Source: DATDGX01 sp036521875
Lineage (GTDB): Bacteria > Desulfobacterota > Binatia > Binatales > Binataceae
Assembly (NCBI GenBank): GCA_036521875.1
Contig: DATDGX010000108.1
Location: forward strand, 1-28,548
Reading direction: 5' to 3'
Length of the DNA: 28,548 nt
Shown here: piece after piece, positions 1 to 8,074 of the stretch
Layout: every line of letters starts with the position of its first letter
Position numbering within the stretch: position 1 is the first letter of the stretch
Notes under the pieces: model-generated
What the model saw: only the letters and a program-made list of their open reading frames with translations
Told to the model about the DNA's origin: nothing
Databases searched by the model: none
Program-made: the position numbers and the translations under genes

Positions 1-557
1 GCCGCCGTGAGCGCAACAGAGCGAGCCGCGCCCGGCGCGGACGCGCCGGGAAGCAGCGCCACGATGCGTCGCATCGCGTCGCCGCCGCGCGCATAACGCG
101 CGAGCGCGAAGCCGGCCGCGAACAGCGCGAGCCCGAGCGCCGCCAACATCGCGAGCCTAACGAGCGGGGACGCGCGGCCGCGGCGCGCTGCGGCCGCGCG
201 TCCCCGCGCCATGAATGCGAAGCGAACTGCACCGATTCGAAGCTCGTCGCCGCGCTTCAGCGTGAACTGGCGGCGCAGCCGCCGCCCGTTCACGAACGTG
301 CCATTAGTCGAGCCGAGATCGGTGACTCGATAACGCCCGAGCCGGCGTCTGATGCGCGCGTGATGGCGCGAGACCGTCGCGTCGGTGACCACCAGGTCGT
401 TGTCGCGCGCAGTGCCGATCGTGCTGAGCCGCTTCTCAAGCCGATACTCGTGCGGCTCCGCGCGATCGGCGTCGATCGCGAGCAGCCGCGCCACCGAATC
501 GTTGCCCGCTTCGCGGTCTCTGCCCGGCCGCGGCTTGGAGGCTATCCCGGCCGGCAT
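1..557 (-). CDS. FHA-domain protein with a membrane segment (3' end outside window)
   Basis: The frame is open from an ATG at 557 to the left edge (185 codons seen), so the C-terminus is missing. Residues about 36-115 form a forkhead-associated domain, a phosphothreonine-binding fold. The SRHHA motif (63-67) and STNGT motif (83-87) are clear. The position right after the conserved Gly48 is Thr rather than the usual Arg, with an Arg at 51, so phosphopeptide affinity could be altered. A basic Ala/Arg linker is followed by one hydrophobic segment at about 134-154, so FHA is probably cytoplasmic and tethered to the membrane. The gene lies 55 bases downstream of the deacetylase-family gene on the same strand and may be cotranscribed. 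What follows the membrane segment cannot be seen. FHA assignment is secure; the cellular role is unknown. Confidence 0.85.
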   Translation of the reverse strand, partial: MPAGIASKPRPGRDREAGNDSVARLLAIDADRAEPHEYRLEKRLSTIGTARDNDLVVTDATVSRHHARIRRRLGRYRVTDLGSTNGTFVNGRRLRRQFTLKRGDELRIGAVRFAFMARGRAAAARRGRASPLVRLAMLAALGLALFAAGFALARYARGGDAMRRIVALLPGASAPGAARSVALTA

Positions 558-612
558 TCGGATTTTTCGCCTTGCACCGCGCGTGGCCCCTGATACTTGC
601 CGCACGGATGAG

Positions 613-1647
613 TCACGCCATCTCCCAGAAGCGGCCGACGTTTTGCGCCGCGCGCTCGATTATCGGCATCACGCGATCGCCGCCCTGCTCGCGCCGAACC
701 GGCCCGTCCGCATCGCGACCGAACTCTTCGATCACGGCGCGCCCGGAGTTAACCAGCGCTTCCAAATCGTAGCCGCCCTCCAGCGCCGCCACCATCTTTC
801 CACCGCAGCATTCGGCCGCCAGCGCTTTCACTCGCCGCGCCATCGCCACGAATCCATCCTCTGTCACCCGCATCGCGCCCAAAGGGTCGCGATGATGGCA
901 ATCGAATCCCGCCGACACGAGGATGAACTCGGGCTTGAACTTGCGCCCGATCGGCAGCAGGAACTCATCGAACGCGCGCAGGTATTCCGCGTCGCCAAAT
1001 TCCGCCGGCATCGGAACGTTGACCGTGTAGCCCTCTCCCGCGCCGGCGCCGATTTCGTGCATCGACCCGGAGCCCGGGTAGTGCGGAAACTGATGCAGCG
1101 ACGTGTAGAGCAGCTCGGGCGACTCGTAAAAAATTTCCTGAGTGCCGTTGCCATGATGCAGGTCCCAGTCGACCACCATCACGCGTTTGAGCCCATGGCG
1201 CTTGAGCAGCGACGCGGCCGCGATCGCGACGTTGTTGAAAAAACAAAATCCCATCGCGCGCGCCGGAAGCGCATGATGCCCCGGCGGACGCACGATCGCG
1301 AACGCGTTGTCGACCGCGCCGTCGACCACCGCCTCAACCGCGCTGAGCACTCCGCCGGCAGCGAGGATCGCGGTCGCGTACGAATCGCGCGAGGCATGGG
1401 TGTCGTGATCGAAGTCGTAGCGATCGAGCGACGCGGTTCGTTCGACCAGCGCGACGTAATCGGGCGCGTGGCAGAAGCTGAGCTCTTCATCGGTCGCCTG
1501 GCGCGGAGGCATCAACTTAAAATTGGGACGCCGCAGCGACTCCGCCATCTCGATCATCGCCTCGATGCGTTGCGGACGCTCCGGATGCGAGCGGCCGGCA
1601 AAGTGCTTCAGGTAGCGGCGATCGCTAATCAGTCCGGTCTTGAGCAT
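613..1647 (-). CDS. Histone deacetylase family (AcuC/acetylpolyamine amidohydrolase-like) hydrolase
   Basis: A 344-residue zinc-dependent deacetylase of the arginase/HDAC fold. Active-site features are intact: the PGHH pair at His124-His125, the D-W-D-L-H-H motif with ligands Asp160/Asp162 and His164, Asp249 in SAGFD, and the LEGGYD motif with transition-state Tyr293. Length matches bacterial class II-like members, which remove acyl groups from small amines, polyamines or protein lysines; the substrate cannot be read from sequence. The ATG at 1647 was chosen because AAGGTG lies about 6 bases upstream. An in-frame extension to 2124 exists but runs antisense through the tatB-like gene and is low-complexity, so it was not used. 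The gene precedes the FHA gene on the same strand and is divergent from the tat genes. The family call is firm. Confidence 0.93.
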   Translation of the reverse strand: MLKTGLISDRRYLKHFAGRSHPERPQRIEAMIEMAESLRRPNFKLMPPRQATDEELSFCHAPDYVALVERTASLDRYDFDHDTHASRDSYATAILAAGGVLSAVEAVVDGAVDNAFAIVRPPGHHALPARAMGFCFFNNVAIAAASLLKRHGLKRVMVVDWDLHHGNGTQEIFYESPELLYTSLHQFPHYPGSGSMHEIGAGAGEGYTVNVPMPAEFGDAEYLRAFDEFLLPIGRKFKPEFILVSAGFDCHHRDPLGAMRVTEDGFVAMARRVKALAAECCGGKMVAALEGGYDLEALVNSGRAVIEEFGRDADGPVRREQGGDRVMPIIERAAQNVGRFWEMA

Positions 1648-1649
1648 CG

Positions 1650-1678
1650 TTGACACCTTGATCTTGAACCGTGATGAT
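1650..1678 (+). promoter_or_regulatory. Candidate sigma70-like promoter for the tat genes
   Basis: A perfect TTGACA -35 (1650-1655) is followed after 17 bases by GATGAT (1673-1678), a 4/6 match to the -10 consensus. It would start transcription about 70 bases before the tatB-like GTG. It lies immediately upstream of the divergent deacetylase start, overlapping that gene's ribosome site region. No expression evidence is available. Confidence 0.4.
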
Positions 1679-1755
1679 CGGTTGCGCCGCGCCAGCCTAA
1701 GCGAAAACGGTCGCGGCGCAAGAGCACCGCGGCAAGGAACCTCGGATCGCGAAAC

Positions 1756-1992
1756 GTGAACGTATTCGAAATAATCGTGATCCTGGCGGTCGCGCTGGTG
1801 GTCATCGGACCCGAAAAAATGCCTGAGGTCCTGCGCGCAGCCGGCAAGGTGATGCGCGAACTGCGGTCCGCGAGCAACACCGTGCTGCGCGAACTGACCG
1901 AGGTGCTGGACGAGGAGCCGCCCAAGCCCCGGCCACCTGACGCGACGCCGCCCGACTCCCACGGAGCCGGCCAGCCTCCTGAGAAAACATAG
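1756..1992 (+). CDS. tatB: Sec-independent translocase subunit, TatA/TatB family (TatB-like)
   Basis: A 78-residue protein with one N-terminal membrane helix (about residues 4-18), the GP hinge at 19-20, an amphipathic helix beginning EKMPEVLRAAGKV, and an acidic then proline-rich tail. This is the TatA/TatB architecture: the subunit works with TatC to recognise twin-arginine signal peptides and move folded proteins across the inner membrane. The Glu/Pro after the hinge and the charged helix favour TatB over TatA, but the two are hard to separate at this length. The start is a GTG with only a weak AAGGAA upstream. The next gene, tatC, begins 5 bases after the stop, which strongly supports the call. 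No separate tatA is present in this window. Confidence 0.88.
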   Translation: MNVFEIIVILAVALVVIGPEKMPEVLRAAGKVMRELRSASNTVLRELTEVLDEEPPKPRPPDATPPDSHGAGQPPEKT

Positions 1993-1996
1993 CGGT

Positions 1997-2821
1997 TTGC
2001 GCCCGACCGTGGCTAGCGACGAACTCAAAGTGCCTGAAGAGGGTGGCGGGCGCTCCGACGAGGGGCGCATGTCGCTGGTCGAGCATCTCAAGGAACTCCG
2101 CGTCCGCCTGATCCGCGTCGCCATCGAGGTCGGCCTCGGTTTCCTGCTCGCCTACACCATCGCCGACTGGCTGTTTGCGGTGCTCACCTTGCCGCTGCGC
2201 GAGGTGGCACACGGCAAAGTGCTACTGATCGGCACCGGAGTCGGCGAGGCGTTCTTTACCAAGATCAAAGTGGCGATGGTCGCGGGGCTGTTCGTCGCGA
2301 GTCCGGCGGTGTTCTACGAGATCTGGAAGTTCATCGTGCCGGGACTGCACGACTCCGAGCGGCGCCTGGCGCGGCCGTTCGTGATCGCGGCGACGATCTT
2401 TTTTTTGCTCGGCGGATATTTCTGCTGGGCGGTGGTGTTCAAAATCGGCTACGCCTTTTTTCTAGCCGAGTACGCCAGTATCGGCGTGACGCCGACCATT
2501 CGGATTAGCGAGTATCTCGCGTTCTCCGCCAAGTTGATGCTCGCATTCGCGCTGACTTTCGAGATGCCGATCTTCGCGTTTTTCTTCACCAAGCTCGGGA
2601 TGATCGACTACCGGATGATGGTTCGCCAGATCCGCTACGCGGTGCTCGCCATCTTCGTGGTCTCGGCGATCCTGACGCCCCCCGACATGGTGTCGCAATT
2701 CCTGCTCGCGATCCCGCTGATGGCCCTGTATGGATTGAGTATCGCGGTCGCCTACGCATTTCGAACGACGACGGAGCCCAAGCCCGCGACTCCCGCCGCC
2801 GAGCGAACCGAAATCACCTGA
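1997..2821 (+). CDS. tatC: Sec-independent protein translocase TatC
   Basis: Core receptor of the twin-arginine translocase. Up to 274 residues with six hydrophobic segments. The N-terminal SLVEHLKELRVRL motif at residues 26-38 and the first-periplasmic-loop region containing SPAVFYEIWKF and PGLHDSERR are characteristic of TatC, which binds the RR signal in its cytoplasmic N-terminus and loop. The start is uncertain: TTG at 1997 gives a 24-residue extension, GTG at 2009 is possible, and ATG at 2069 would begin right at MSLVEHL with GAGGGG only 3 bases upstream. The gene follows tatB after 4 bases, so it is one operon. The C-terminal tail (TEPKPATPAAERTEIT) is hydrophilic. The function is secure; only the start is in doubt. 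Confidence 0.95.
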   Translation: MRPTVASDELKVPEEGGGRSDEGRMSLVEHLKELRVRLIRVAIEVGLGFLLAYTIADWLFAVLTLPLREVAHGKVLLIGTGVGEAFFTKIKVAMVAGLFVASPAVFYEIWKFIVPGLHDSERRLARPFVIAATIFFLLGGYFCWAVVFKIGYAFFLAEYASIGVTPTIRISEYLAFSAKLMLAFALTFEMPIFAFFFTKLGMIDYRMMVRQIRYAVLAIFVVSAILTPPDMVSQFLLAIPLMALYGLSIAVAYAFRTTTEPKPATPAAERTEIT

Positions 2822-2851
2822 GCATCGCGCGGGCGGAGGAAAGCTAAGGGA

Positions 2852-5257
2852 ATGGCAACCATTCTGGAGTCGCCGGTCGCGTTCGGTGCGCCCGGAATTC
2901 CGCCGCGATGGACGCGAAGCTCCAAGGACGTTGTTGGCACCGCGTATTCATCGGTCAGCCAAGTGTGGTTCACCACTTCGGCCGGCATCCTCAACGAAGT
3001 TTACTTTCCGACTATCGACCGGCCGCAGATCCGCGACCTGCAATTTCTGATCACCGACGGCGAAACCTTCTTTCACGAGGAGCGGCGCAATCTTGAATCG
3101 AAGACCGAGTACCTGGCCGAACACGGCCTGGGGGTCCGGATCGTGAGTTCCGATCCCGCGGGCCGCTACAAGATCGTCAAGGAGATCATCACTGATCCTC
3201 ACCTGGCAGCGGTGCTGATCGATACCAAGCTCGAAGGCGATGCCAACTACCTGAAGAAGCTTCATCTATATGTACTGCTCGCGCCGCACCTGGGAGTCGG
3301 CGGGTGGGGCAACAACGGGAACAAGACGCAGATTGTCGGGTACCAGTTTCTGACCGCGCATAAGAACGGAGTTTGGCTCGCGTTGGGCGCAACCTCGCCG
3401 TTCGTCGCGCGCTCGTGCGGGTACGTGGGTGTCACCGATGGATGGCAGGACCTGGCGGCAAACTTCAAGCTCGATTACGACTTTGCCGCGGCGCTCGATG
3501 GCAATATCGCGCTCACCGGCGAGATCGATCTGAGCAGGGGCTACCACTTCACCGTCGGCCTCGCCTTCGGGCATACGATGCATCGTGCGGTGACCACGCT
3601 GTTCCAGTCCTTTGGCACGCCGTTCGAGCATCATCGCGAACGCTTCATCGAGCAATGGGATCGCGCCGCTCGCCACTTCCATCCGCTCGATGAGTATTCC
3701 GGCGATGGCGGCGCGCTCTACCGCAAGAGCCGCGAGCTTCTGCTCGCGCACGAGGACAAAGGCTATCCGGGCGCGATCATCGCTTCAATTAGCATCCCAT
3801 GGGGGGAGTCCAAGGGCGACGAGGACCTGGGCGGCTATCACTTGGTGTGGACGCGCGACATGGTCAACAGCGCGACCGGGCTACTCGCCTCGGGCGACGA
3901 GGCGACCCCGATGCGCGCGCTTATCTACCTGGCCTGCACGCAGCTCGCCGACGGCGGATTTTCGCAGAACTTCTGGCTCGACGGCGTGCCGTATTGGCAG
4001 GGGATCCAGCTCGACGAGGTAGGCGCGCCGATCCTCCTTGCGCTCAAGCTGCACAAGCACGGCACAATGGCCAACTTCGACCCGTATCCGATGATCCGCG
4101 CGGCGGCGACTTACCTCATCACCAACGGACCCAAGACTCCACAGGAAAGATGGGAAGAGAACTTCGGCTATTCGCCCTCGACGCTCGCGAGCAACATCGC
4201 GGGACTGATTTGCGCAGCGACTTGCGCGCGCGGGCACGGCGAGATCGTGCTCGCCGAGTTTTTCGAAGACTATGCCGACTTTCTCGAGTCGCATATCGAG
4301 GCGTGGTGCGTGACCAACCAGGGAAGCCTGGTGCCGGGCATCAAGCGCCACTACATCCGCATCAATCCGGTCAACCCAAATGATCCGGACGCCGACGAGG
4401 ATCCCGATCAGGGCAGAGTATTCATCAAGAACCGGCCGCCCGGCGCGCAGGCTGACTTTCCGGCGTGGGAAATCGTCGACGCCGGTTTTCTCGAACTGGT
4501 GCGGTATGGCATCCGCAAGGCCGGCACTCCGCTAATGGAAGATTCGCTGCGGGTGATCGACGCGGTCCTGAAGACCGATTTACCCGGCGGTCCATGCTGG
4601 CGGCGCTACACGCACGACGGCTATGGCCAGCACGACGATGGCGGTCCGTTCACGGGATGGGGCCGCGGACGGCCGTGGCCGCTGCTCACCGGCGAGCGCG
4701 GTCATTACGAGCTGGCGGCAGGCCGCGACCCAAAGCCATATCTGCGAGCTATGGAAGAGTTCGCCAACCAGACTCAGTTGCTGCCCGAGCAGTCGTGGGA
4801 CATGCCGGACCTTCCGGCGGCGATGCTGTTTTACGGCGAGCAGACCGGCAGCGCGACGCCACTGATGTGGGCGCACGCGGAGTACATCAAGCTGCTTCGA
4901 TCGACCGCCGACGGCCACGTCTACGATCTCATTCCCGAAGTCGCGGCGCGCTATCTGAATCCGGCGCGCGAGCGCAGATTAATCGAAGTCTGGAAACCGC
5001 ATCGCCACGTGCGCTCGGTCGCAGCCGGCTCTCTCCTGCGCGTCATGACGGAAGCGCCCTTCATGCTCCATTGGAGCAGCGACGACTGGCGCCAGGTGCA
5101 TGACACCGAATCGAAGAGCACGCCGATCGGAATCGAGTACGTCGATCTGCAAGTAGGCGCCGCCGATCGCGGCACGATAAAATTCACCTTCCTCTGGCGC
5201 GAGGGCGAAAAATGGGAGGGACGCGACTACGCGGTCGAAATCAAAGCTCCGGGGTGA
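2852..5257 (+). CDS. Glycoside hydrolase family 15 glucoamylase (glucan 1,4-alpha-glucosidase)
   Basis: An 801-residue enzyme with the bacterial GH15 layout: an N-terminal beta-sandwich domain (about 15-270) and an (alpha/alpha)6 catalytic domain (about 290-690). Visible family motifs are WTRDM at 333-337, the DGGFSQNFW and QLDEVG segments, the proposed acid in WEENFGYSPST (Glu435/Glu436) and the proposed base in LPEQSWD (Glu646). These enzymes release beta-glucose from non-reducing ends of alpha-glucans. No signal peptide or twin-arginine motif is present, so the enzyme is probably cytoplasmic, acting on glycogen or maltodextrin; trehalose or dextran activity is also known in the family. GGAGGA at 2835-2840 supports the ATG at 2852. 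It lies 30 bases after tatC, possibly in the same transcript, but a functional link is unlikely. Confidence 0.93.
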   Translation: MATILESPVAFGAPGIPPRWTRSSKDVVGTAYSSVSQVWFTTSAGILNEVYFPTIDRPQIRDLQFLITDGETFFHEERRNLESKTEYLAEHGLGVRIVSSDPAGRYKIVKEIITDPHLAAVLIDTKLEGDANYLKKLHLYVLLAPHLGVGGWGNNGNKTQIVGYQFLTAHKNGVWLALGATSPFVARSCGYVGVTDGWQDLAANFKLDYDFAAALDGNIALTGEIDLSRGYHFTVGLAFGHTMHRAVTTLFQSFGTPFEHHRERFIEQWDRAARHFHPLDEYSGDGGALYRKSRELLLAHEDKGYPGAIIASISIPWGESKGDEDLGGYHLVWTRDMVNSATGLLASGDEATPMRALIYLACTQLADGGFSQNFWLDGVPYWQGIQLDEVGAPILLALKLHKHGTMANFDPYPMIRAAATYLITNGPKTPQERWEENFGYSPSTLASNIAGLICAATCARGHGEIVLAEFFEDYADFLESHIEAWCVTNQGSLVPGIKRHYIRINPVNPNDPDADEDPDQGRVFIKNRPPGAQADFPAWEIVDAGFLELVRYGIRKAGTPLMEDSLRVIDAVLKTDLPGGPCWRRYTHDGYGQHDDGGPFTGWGRGRPWPLLTGERGHYELAAGRDPKPYLRAMEEFANQTQLLPEQSWDMPDLPAAMLFYGEQTGSATPLMWAHAEYIKLLRSTADGHVYDLIPEVAARYLNPARERRLIEVWKPHRHVRSVAAGSLLRVMTEAPFMLHWSSDDWRQVHDTESKSTPIGIEYVDLQVGAADRGTIKFTFLWREGEKWEGRDYAVEIKAPG

Positions 5258-5263
5258 CGGCGT

Positions 5264-5488
5264 TCATTCGAGACGCTGGATCGAGAACTGCCCGGCGAGC
5301 GAATCGAGCAGCCGCTCCACCTCGCCTGCACTATCGGCGGCGAAGGAGAGCCTCAAATGATGGCGGCGCGGATCCTCAGTGCGCAAGGTCGCGAGATTGT
5401 CGTAAGACTCGATGATCGCCTTGAACAGCGCAATCCGCTCGGGCGCAATCGCGATCACCACGCTTTGAATTTGGCGCTCCTCGCTCAT
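5264..5488 (-). CDS. DUF4911-like small protein
   Basis: A 74-residue protein with the pattern I recall for DUF4911: an N-terminal strand, then a helix containing FKAIIESYDNLATLRT, a charged turn, a strand HHLRLSF, and a C-terminal helix (EVERLLDSL). The predicted beta-alpha-beta-beta-alpha order suggests a small ferredoxin-like or ACT-like fold. No catalytic residues are evident and there is no signal peptide, so it is cytoplasmic. It ends 6 bases beyond the convergent glucoamylase stop and is divergent from the ArsA-like ATPase pair, 75 bases away. The family has no established function. The family name is from memory of the motif and needs a profile search. Confidence 0.72.
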   Translation of the reverse strand: MSEERQIQSVVIAIAPERIALFKAIIESYDNLATLRTEDPRRHHLRLSFAADSAGEVERLLDSLAGQFSIQRLE

Positions 5489-5563
5489 CGCCGCACCAAG
5501 TCACGCAAGGGTCTGTCTCCAGTTCGATTCTCGGCCCGGTCCGACGCACCTGGGTTCTAGCCG

Positions 5564-6448
5564 ATGACGCTGCCGCGGCTACTGTTCGTAACCGGCAAGG
5601 GCGGCACCGGCAAGAGCACGATCGCGGCGGCGCTCGCGATCGCACTCTCGCGCCGCCGCCCTACCACTCTAGCCGATCTCGACCGCCGCCTCGCCGCCGC
5701 CACGATTTTGGGCGCGACACCCGCCGGCGCGGCGCCCGCGTGCGTCAACGACCGGCTCGACGTCATCGCGCTAAGCGCGCGCGCGGAGCTGGAGTCTTTC
5801 ATCGAGCGAATCGTACCGGTGCGAGCGATTTCACGCCGGATGCTTAGGAGCCGCACCTTCGGTTACGTCACCGCCGCGCTTCCCGGCCTCGAGGCGTTCC
5901 TGCTTGTCGAGCGCTTGAGGATGATGGCGGGCGACGCGGCGCTGCAAGACCGAGCGGTAGTGGTCGATGCGCCAGCCTCGGGTAGCGCGCTAGAGCTGCT
6001 GTCGATCGCGCGCGGAGTCAGAGGAATCGCGCCCGTGGGAACCCTCGGCCACCTCGCCGACAACGTCGAGGCGTTCCTCGCCGATCGCCAGCGCTTCGGC
6101 GTGGTGCTGACCGTCGTACCGGAAGAGCTCGCGCTCAAAGAGGCGCTGGAGAGCGCTGCCACGCTGCGCGAGCGGCTCGGCATCGCGGTGGTCGCGGCGA
6201 TCGTGAACCGCGCACCGTCCGCGCTGTTCGAAGCCGCGGAGTTGGCCGCGCTCGGCGGCCTGCCTCGCCACGCGAGCTTGGCGAATCGCCGCCGCAGCGC
6301 GCATCAGTTCGCCGCGCACGCGCGCCGCGAACTCGCCGCGGCAGGACTGCGCGCATTCGAGCTCCCGATGCTGTACACGGCTGCCGTCGGCAAACGCGAA
6401 GTTCATACGCTCGGCCGCGCGCTTGCGGCGCAGCTGGCCGATCGATGA
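5564..6448 (+). CDS. ArsA/Get3-like ATPase, subunit 1
   Basis: A 294-residue P-loop ATPase of the SIMIBI class. The deviant Walker A motif is complete, GKGGTGKST at residues 11-19, with signature Lys12, which in this class reaches across the dimer to the partner's nucleotide, and Lys17. The switch II equivalent is VVVDAPASG (132-140). Switch I is degenerate: DLDRRLAAATILG in place of a DPAHSL-type sequence. No metal-binding Cys pair typical of true arsenite or tail-anchor ATPases was seen, so neither arsenite export nor membrane-protein insertion is supported. The ATG is not preceded by a clear Shine-Dalgarno. It overlaps the next ATPase gene by 4 bases (ATGA), implying translational coupling and probably heterodimer formation. 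Paired ArsA-like genes are known in actinobacteria and myxobacteria. Confidence 0.85.
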   Translation: MTLPRLLFVTGKGGTGKSTIAAALAIALSRRRPTTLADLDRRLAAATILGATPAGAAPACVNDRLDVIALSARAELESFIERIVPVRAISRRMLRSRTFGYVTAALPGLEAFLLVERLRMMAGDAALQDRAVVVDAPASGSALELLSIARGVRGIAPVGTLGHLADNVEAFLADRQRFGVVLTVVPEELALKEALESAATLRERLGIAVVAAIVNRAPSALFEAAELAALGGLPRHASLANRRRSAHQFAAHARRELAAAGLRAFELPMLYTAAVGKREVHTLGRALAAQLADR

Positions 6449-7563
6449 AACCGCGTGCGCCAGACCTACGGGCGCTTCGTCTGGTCGTATGCCTGGGCCC
6501 GGGCGGCGTCGGCAAGACCACGCTCAGCGCCGCACTCGCGGTTCACGGCGCGACGCTCGGGCGCGGGGTCGACGTGATGACCGTCGACCCCGCGCCGCGC
6601 CTGCTCGACGCGCTCGGCCTCGACGCTGCCGGCGCGGGACCGCACGAGGTCCCGCTCGACCGCATTAAGGCGCCGCGTGCGCGCGCGGCGTGCGGGGCGC
6701 CAAAGACGAGGCTCCGCGCGCTGCGGCTCGACCCCAAGACCACGTTCGATTCTATCGTTGCGCGCCACGCGCCGTCGGACGCGGCGCGCGCGGCGATTCT
6801 CGAAAATCGCATCTACCGCAACCTGTCCAACGCGCTCGCGGGCGTGGCCGATTACATGGCGATGGAAAAGCTGCTGGAGCTTTCCGGCGACCCGGGGACG
6901 GAGCTCATCGTGCTCGACACGCCGCCCGCTTCCGAGGCACTCGACTTTCTCGATGCGCCACGCCGAATGCTAGAACTGTTGAACTCGCGCGCGATTAGCC
7001 TGCTTGGCGCGCCCGCGGGAATATTTCGCGGCCGGCTCCGCGTGGTTGATTTGGCGGCGCGCGCGGTGCTCGCGGCGTTCGATCGGATCACCGGGTTGAA
7101 CATGCTCGCCGACGTTCACTCGTTCGTGCAGAGCTTCGACGGGATGTACCAGGGATTCGCCGATCGCGCCAAAGCGGCCGAGGCGCTGCTGCGCGCGCCC
7201 GGAACCGCAATCGTGATGGTCACCACCGCGGAAGCGGCGCGCGTCGAGCAGGCGCGCGAATTCGTCGCGGCGCTCGAGCGCGCCGGGCTCAGCGTAGCCG
7301 CGATGGTGGTGAACCGGGTGATGGAGGATTTGCCGGATGAAGGAGAGATCGCGGCTGCGAAAATCTCACCGGCGCTCAAGCGCAAGCTCCGACGCAACCG
7401 CGCCGACTTCGCGGCGTTGAAGGAGCGCGAGGCAATCTCGCTCGGTGCGCTGCGCGCGACCCTGCCCACGGGAGCGGCGCTAATGGTGATGCCGGAGCTT
7501 AACCGAGAGCCGCGGATGATCGCGGATCTGGCGGAGCTCGGCGGCCTCCTGCGGGCGGTTTGA
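6445..7563 (+). CDS. ArsA/Get3-like ATPase, subunit 2 (signature lysine lost)
   Basis: A 372-residue ArsA-family ATPase. The P-loop reads GPGGVGKTT (residues 18-26): the Walker Lys24 remains, but the signature lysine position is Pro19. Switch I VDPAPRLLDALGLD (47-60) and switch II VLDTPPASEALDFL are closer to the ArsA consensus than in subunit 1. A middle region (LDPKTTFDSIV, then NRIYRNLSNALAGVADYMAMEKL) is a strongly conserved block of bacterial ArsA-like ATPases with no assigned role. The ATG overlaps the upstream stop as ATGA. An Ala/Arg-rich stretch at about residues 75-90 looks like an expanded loop. Together with subunit 1 this suggests an obligate pair. The physiological client is unknown; anion transport is only the historical family label. 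Confidence 0.87.
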   Translation: MKPRAPDLRALRLVVCLGPGGVGKTTLSAALAVHGATLGRGVDVMTVDPAPRLLDALGLDAAGAGPHEVPLDRIKAPRARAACGAPKTRLRALRLDPKTTFDSIVARHAPSDAARAAILENRIYRNLSNALAGVADYMAMEKLLELSGDPGTELIVLDTPPASEALDFLDAPRRMLELLNSRAISLLGAPAGIFRGRLRVVDLAARAVLAAFDRITGLNMLADVHSFVQSFDGMYQGFADRAKAAEALLRAPGTAIVMVTTAEAARVEQAREFVAALERAGLSVAAMVVNRVMEDLPDEGEIAAAKISPALKRKLRRNRADFAALKEREAISLGALRATLPTGAALMVMPELNREPRMIADLAELGGLLRAV

Positions 7564-7596
7564 CCATTCTGCTCGCGGTCTGAAGGAGTACTGCGT

Positions 7597-7625
7597 CCGC
7601 GTTTTCTTCGCGGGCCGGATTTTTT
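7597..7625 (+). terminator. Weak candidate terminator after the ATPase pair
   Basis: A 5-bp stem CCGCG/CGCGG (7597-7601, 7609-7613) is followed six bases later by a run of six T (7620-7625). A second short stem can form across that T-run. It lies between the convergent ATPase operon and the phasin-like gene. The distance from stem to T-run makes it a weak call. Confidence 0.25.
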
Positions 7626-7653
7626 CCGGTCAAGACTTCGCGGCCGGGCGCGC

Positions 7654-8001
7654 TCAGGACTTGCTCTTGCTGCGCGAGTGAGACTTTGCCGCCGGGGCCG
7701 GCTTTTCCTTGGCGAGCACCCGGTCGAGCTTGATGCTAAGATTCAAGAGCTGGGAGCTCAGATGGTCCAAGCGCATCTTGAGCTCGCGCACATCGCGCTT
7801 GGACGGGATGTTCACGAAATCGAGCATCGACTCGACATTGCGATCGAAGTTCTGCTTGTTCGCCATGAAACGTTCGCCCGCACGGCCGACTCCCTTACGC
7901 ATCCGGTCGTTGGTCATCGCCTCGCTGAACACGCTGGAGAGCCCTTCCTCGGTCATCTGGCGAAATTTGCTTATGAGGTTTTCCACCCCGCTACGTGCCA
8001 T
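7654..8001 (-). CDS. Phasin/PhaE-like coiled-coil protein
   Basis: A 115-residue, mostly helical protein. The central segment FVNIPSKRDVRELKMRLDHLSSQLLNL (about 62-88) has the 'helix - short P-S/T turn - coiled coil' pattern seen near the C-termini of phasins and of the PHA synthase subunit PhaE. It ends in a basic Lys/Ser tail (SHSRSKSKS) that could bind nucleic acid or membrane surfaces. There is no signal peptide. It is convergent with the ArsA-like ATPase operon and no PHA synthase is visible here, so granule association is only an analogy. It could equally be a general coiled-coil adaptor. Confidence 0.7.
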   Translation of the reverse strand: MARSGVENLISKFRQMTEEGLSSVFSEAMTNDRMRKGVGRAGERFMANKQNFDRNVESMLDFVNIPSKRDVRELKMRLDHLSSQLLNLSIKLDRVLAKEKPAPAAKSHSRSKSKS

Positions 8002-8074
8002 GAATCGAATCTACCTATGAGGTGCGGCGCGGCGCAATCTGCCATCCGGCGCAAATCCTGGCACTGCTATTACG

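Noticed and set aside
385..1653. Long plus-strand frame opposite the deacetylase gene
   Set aside because: Its product is Arg/His-rich with no family motif; it is a mirror of a well-supported minus-strand gene in GC-rich DNA.
1648..2124. In-frame 5' extension of the deacetylase gene
   Set aside because: It runs antisense through the tatB-like gene and the start of tatC, is Arg/Ser/Pro-rich without family similarity, and a good ATG with a ribosome site exists at 1647.
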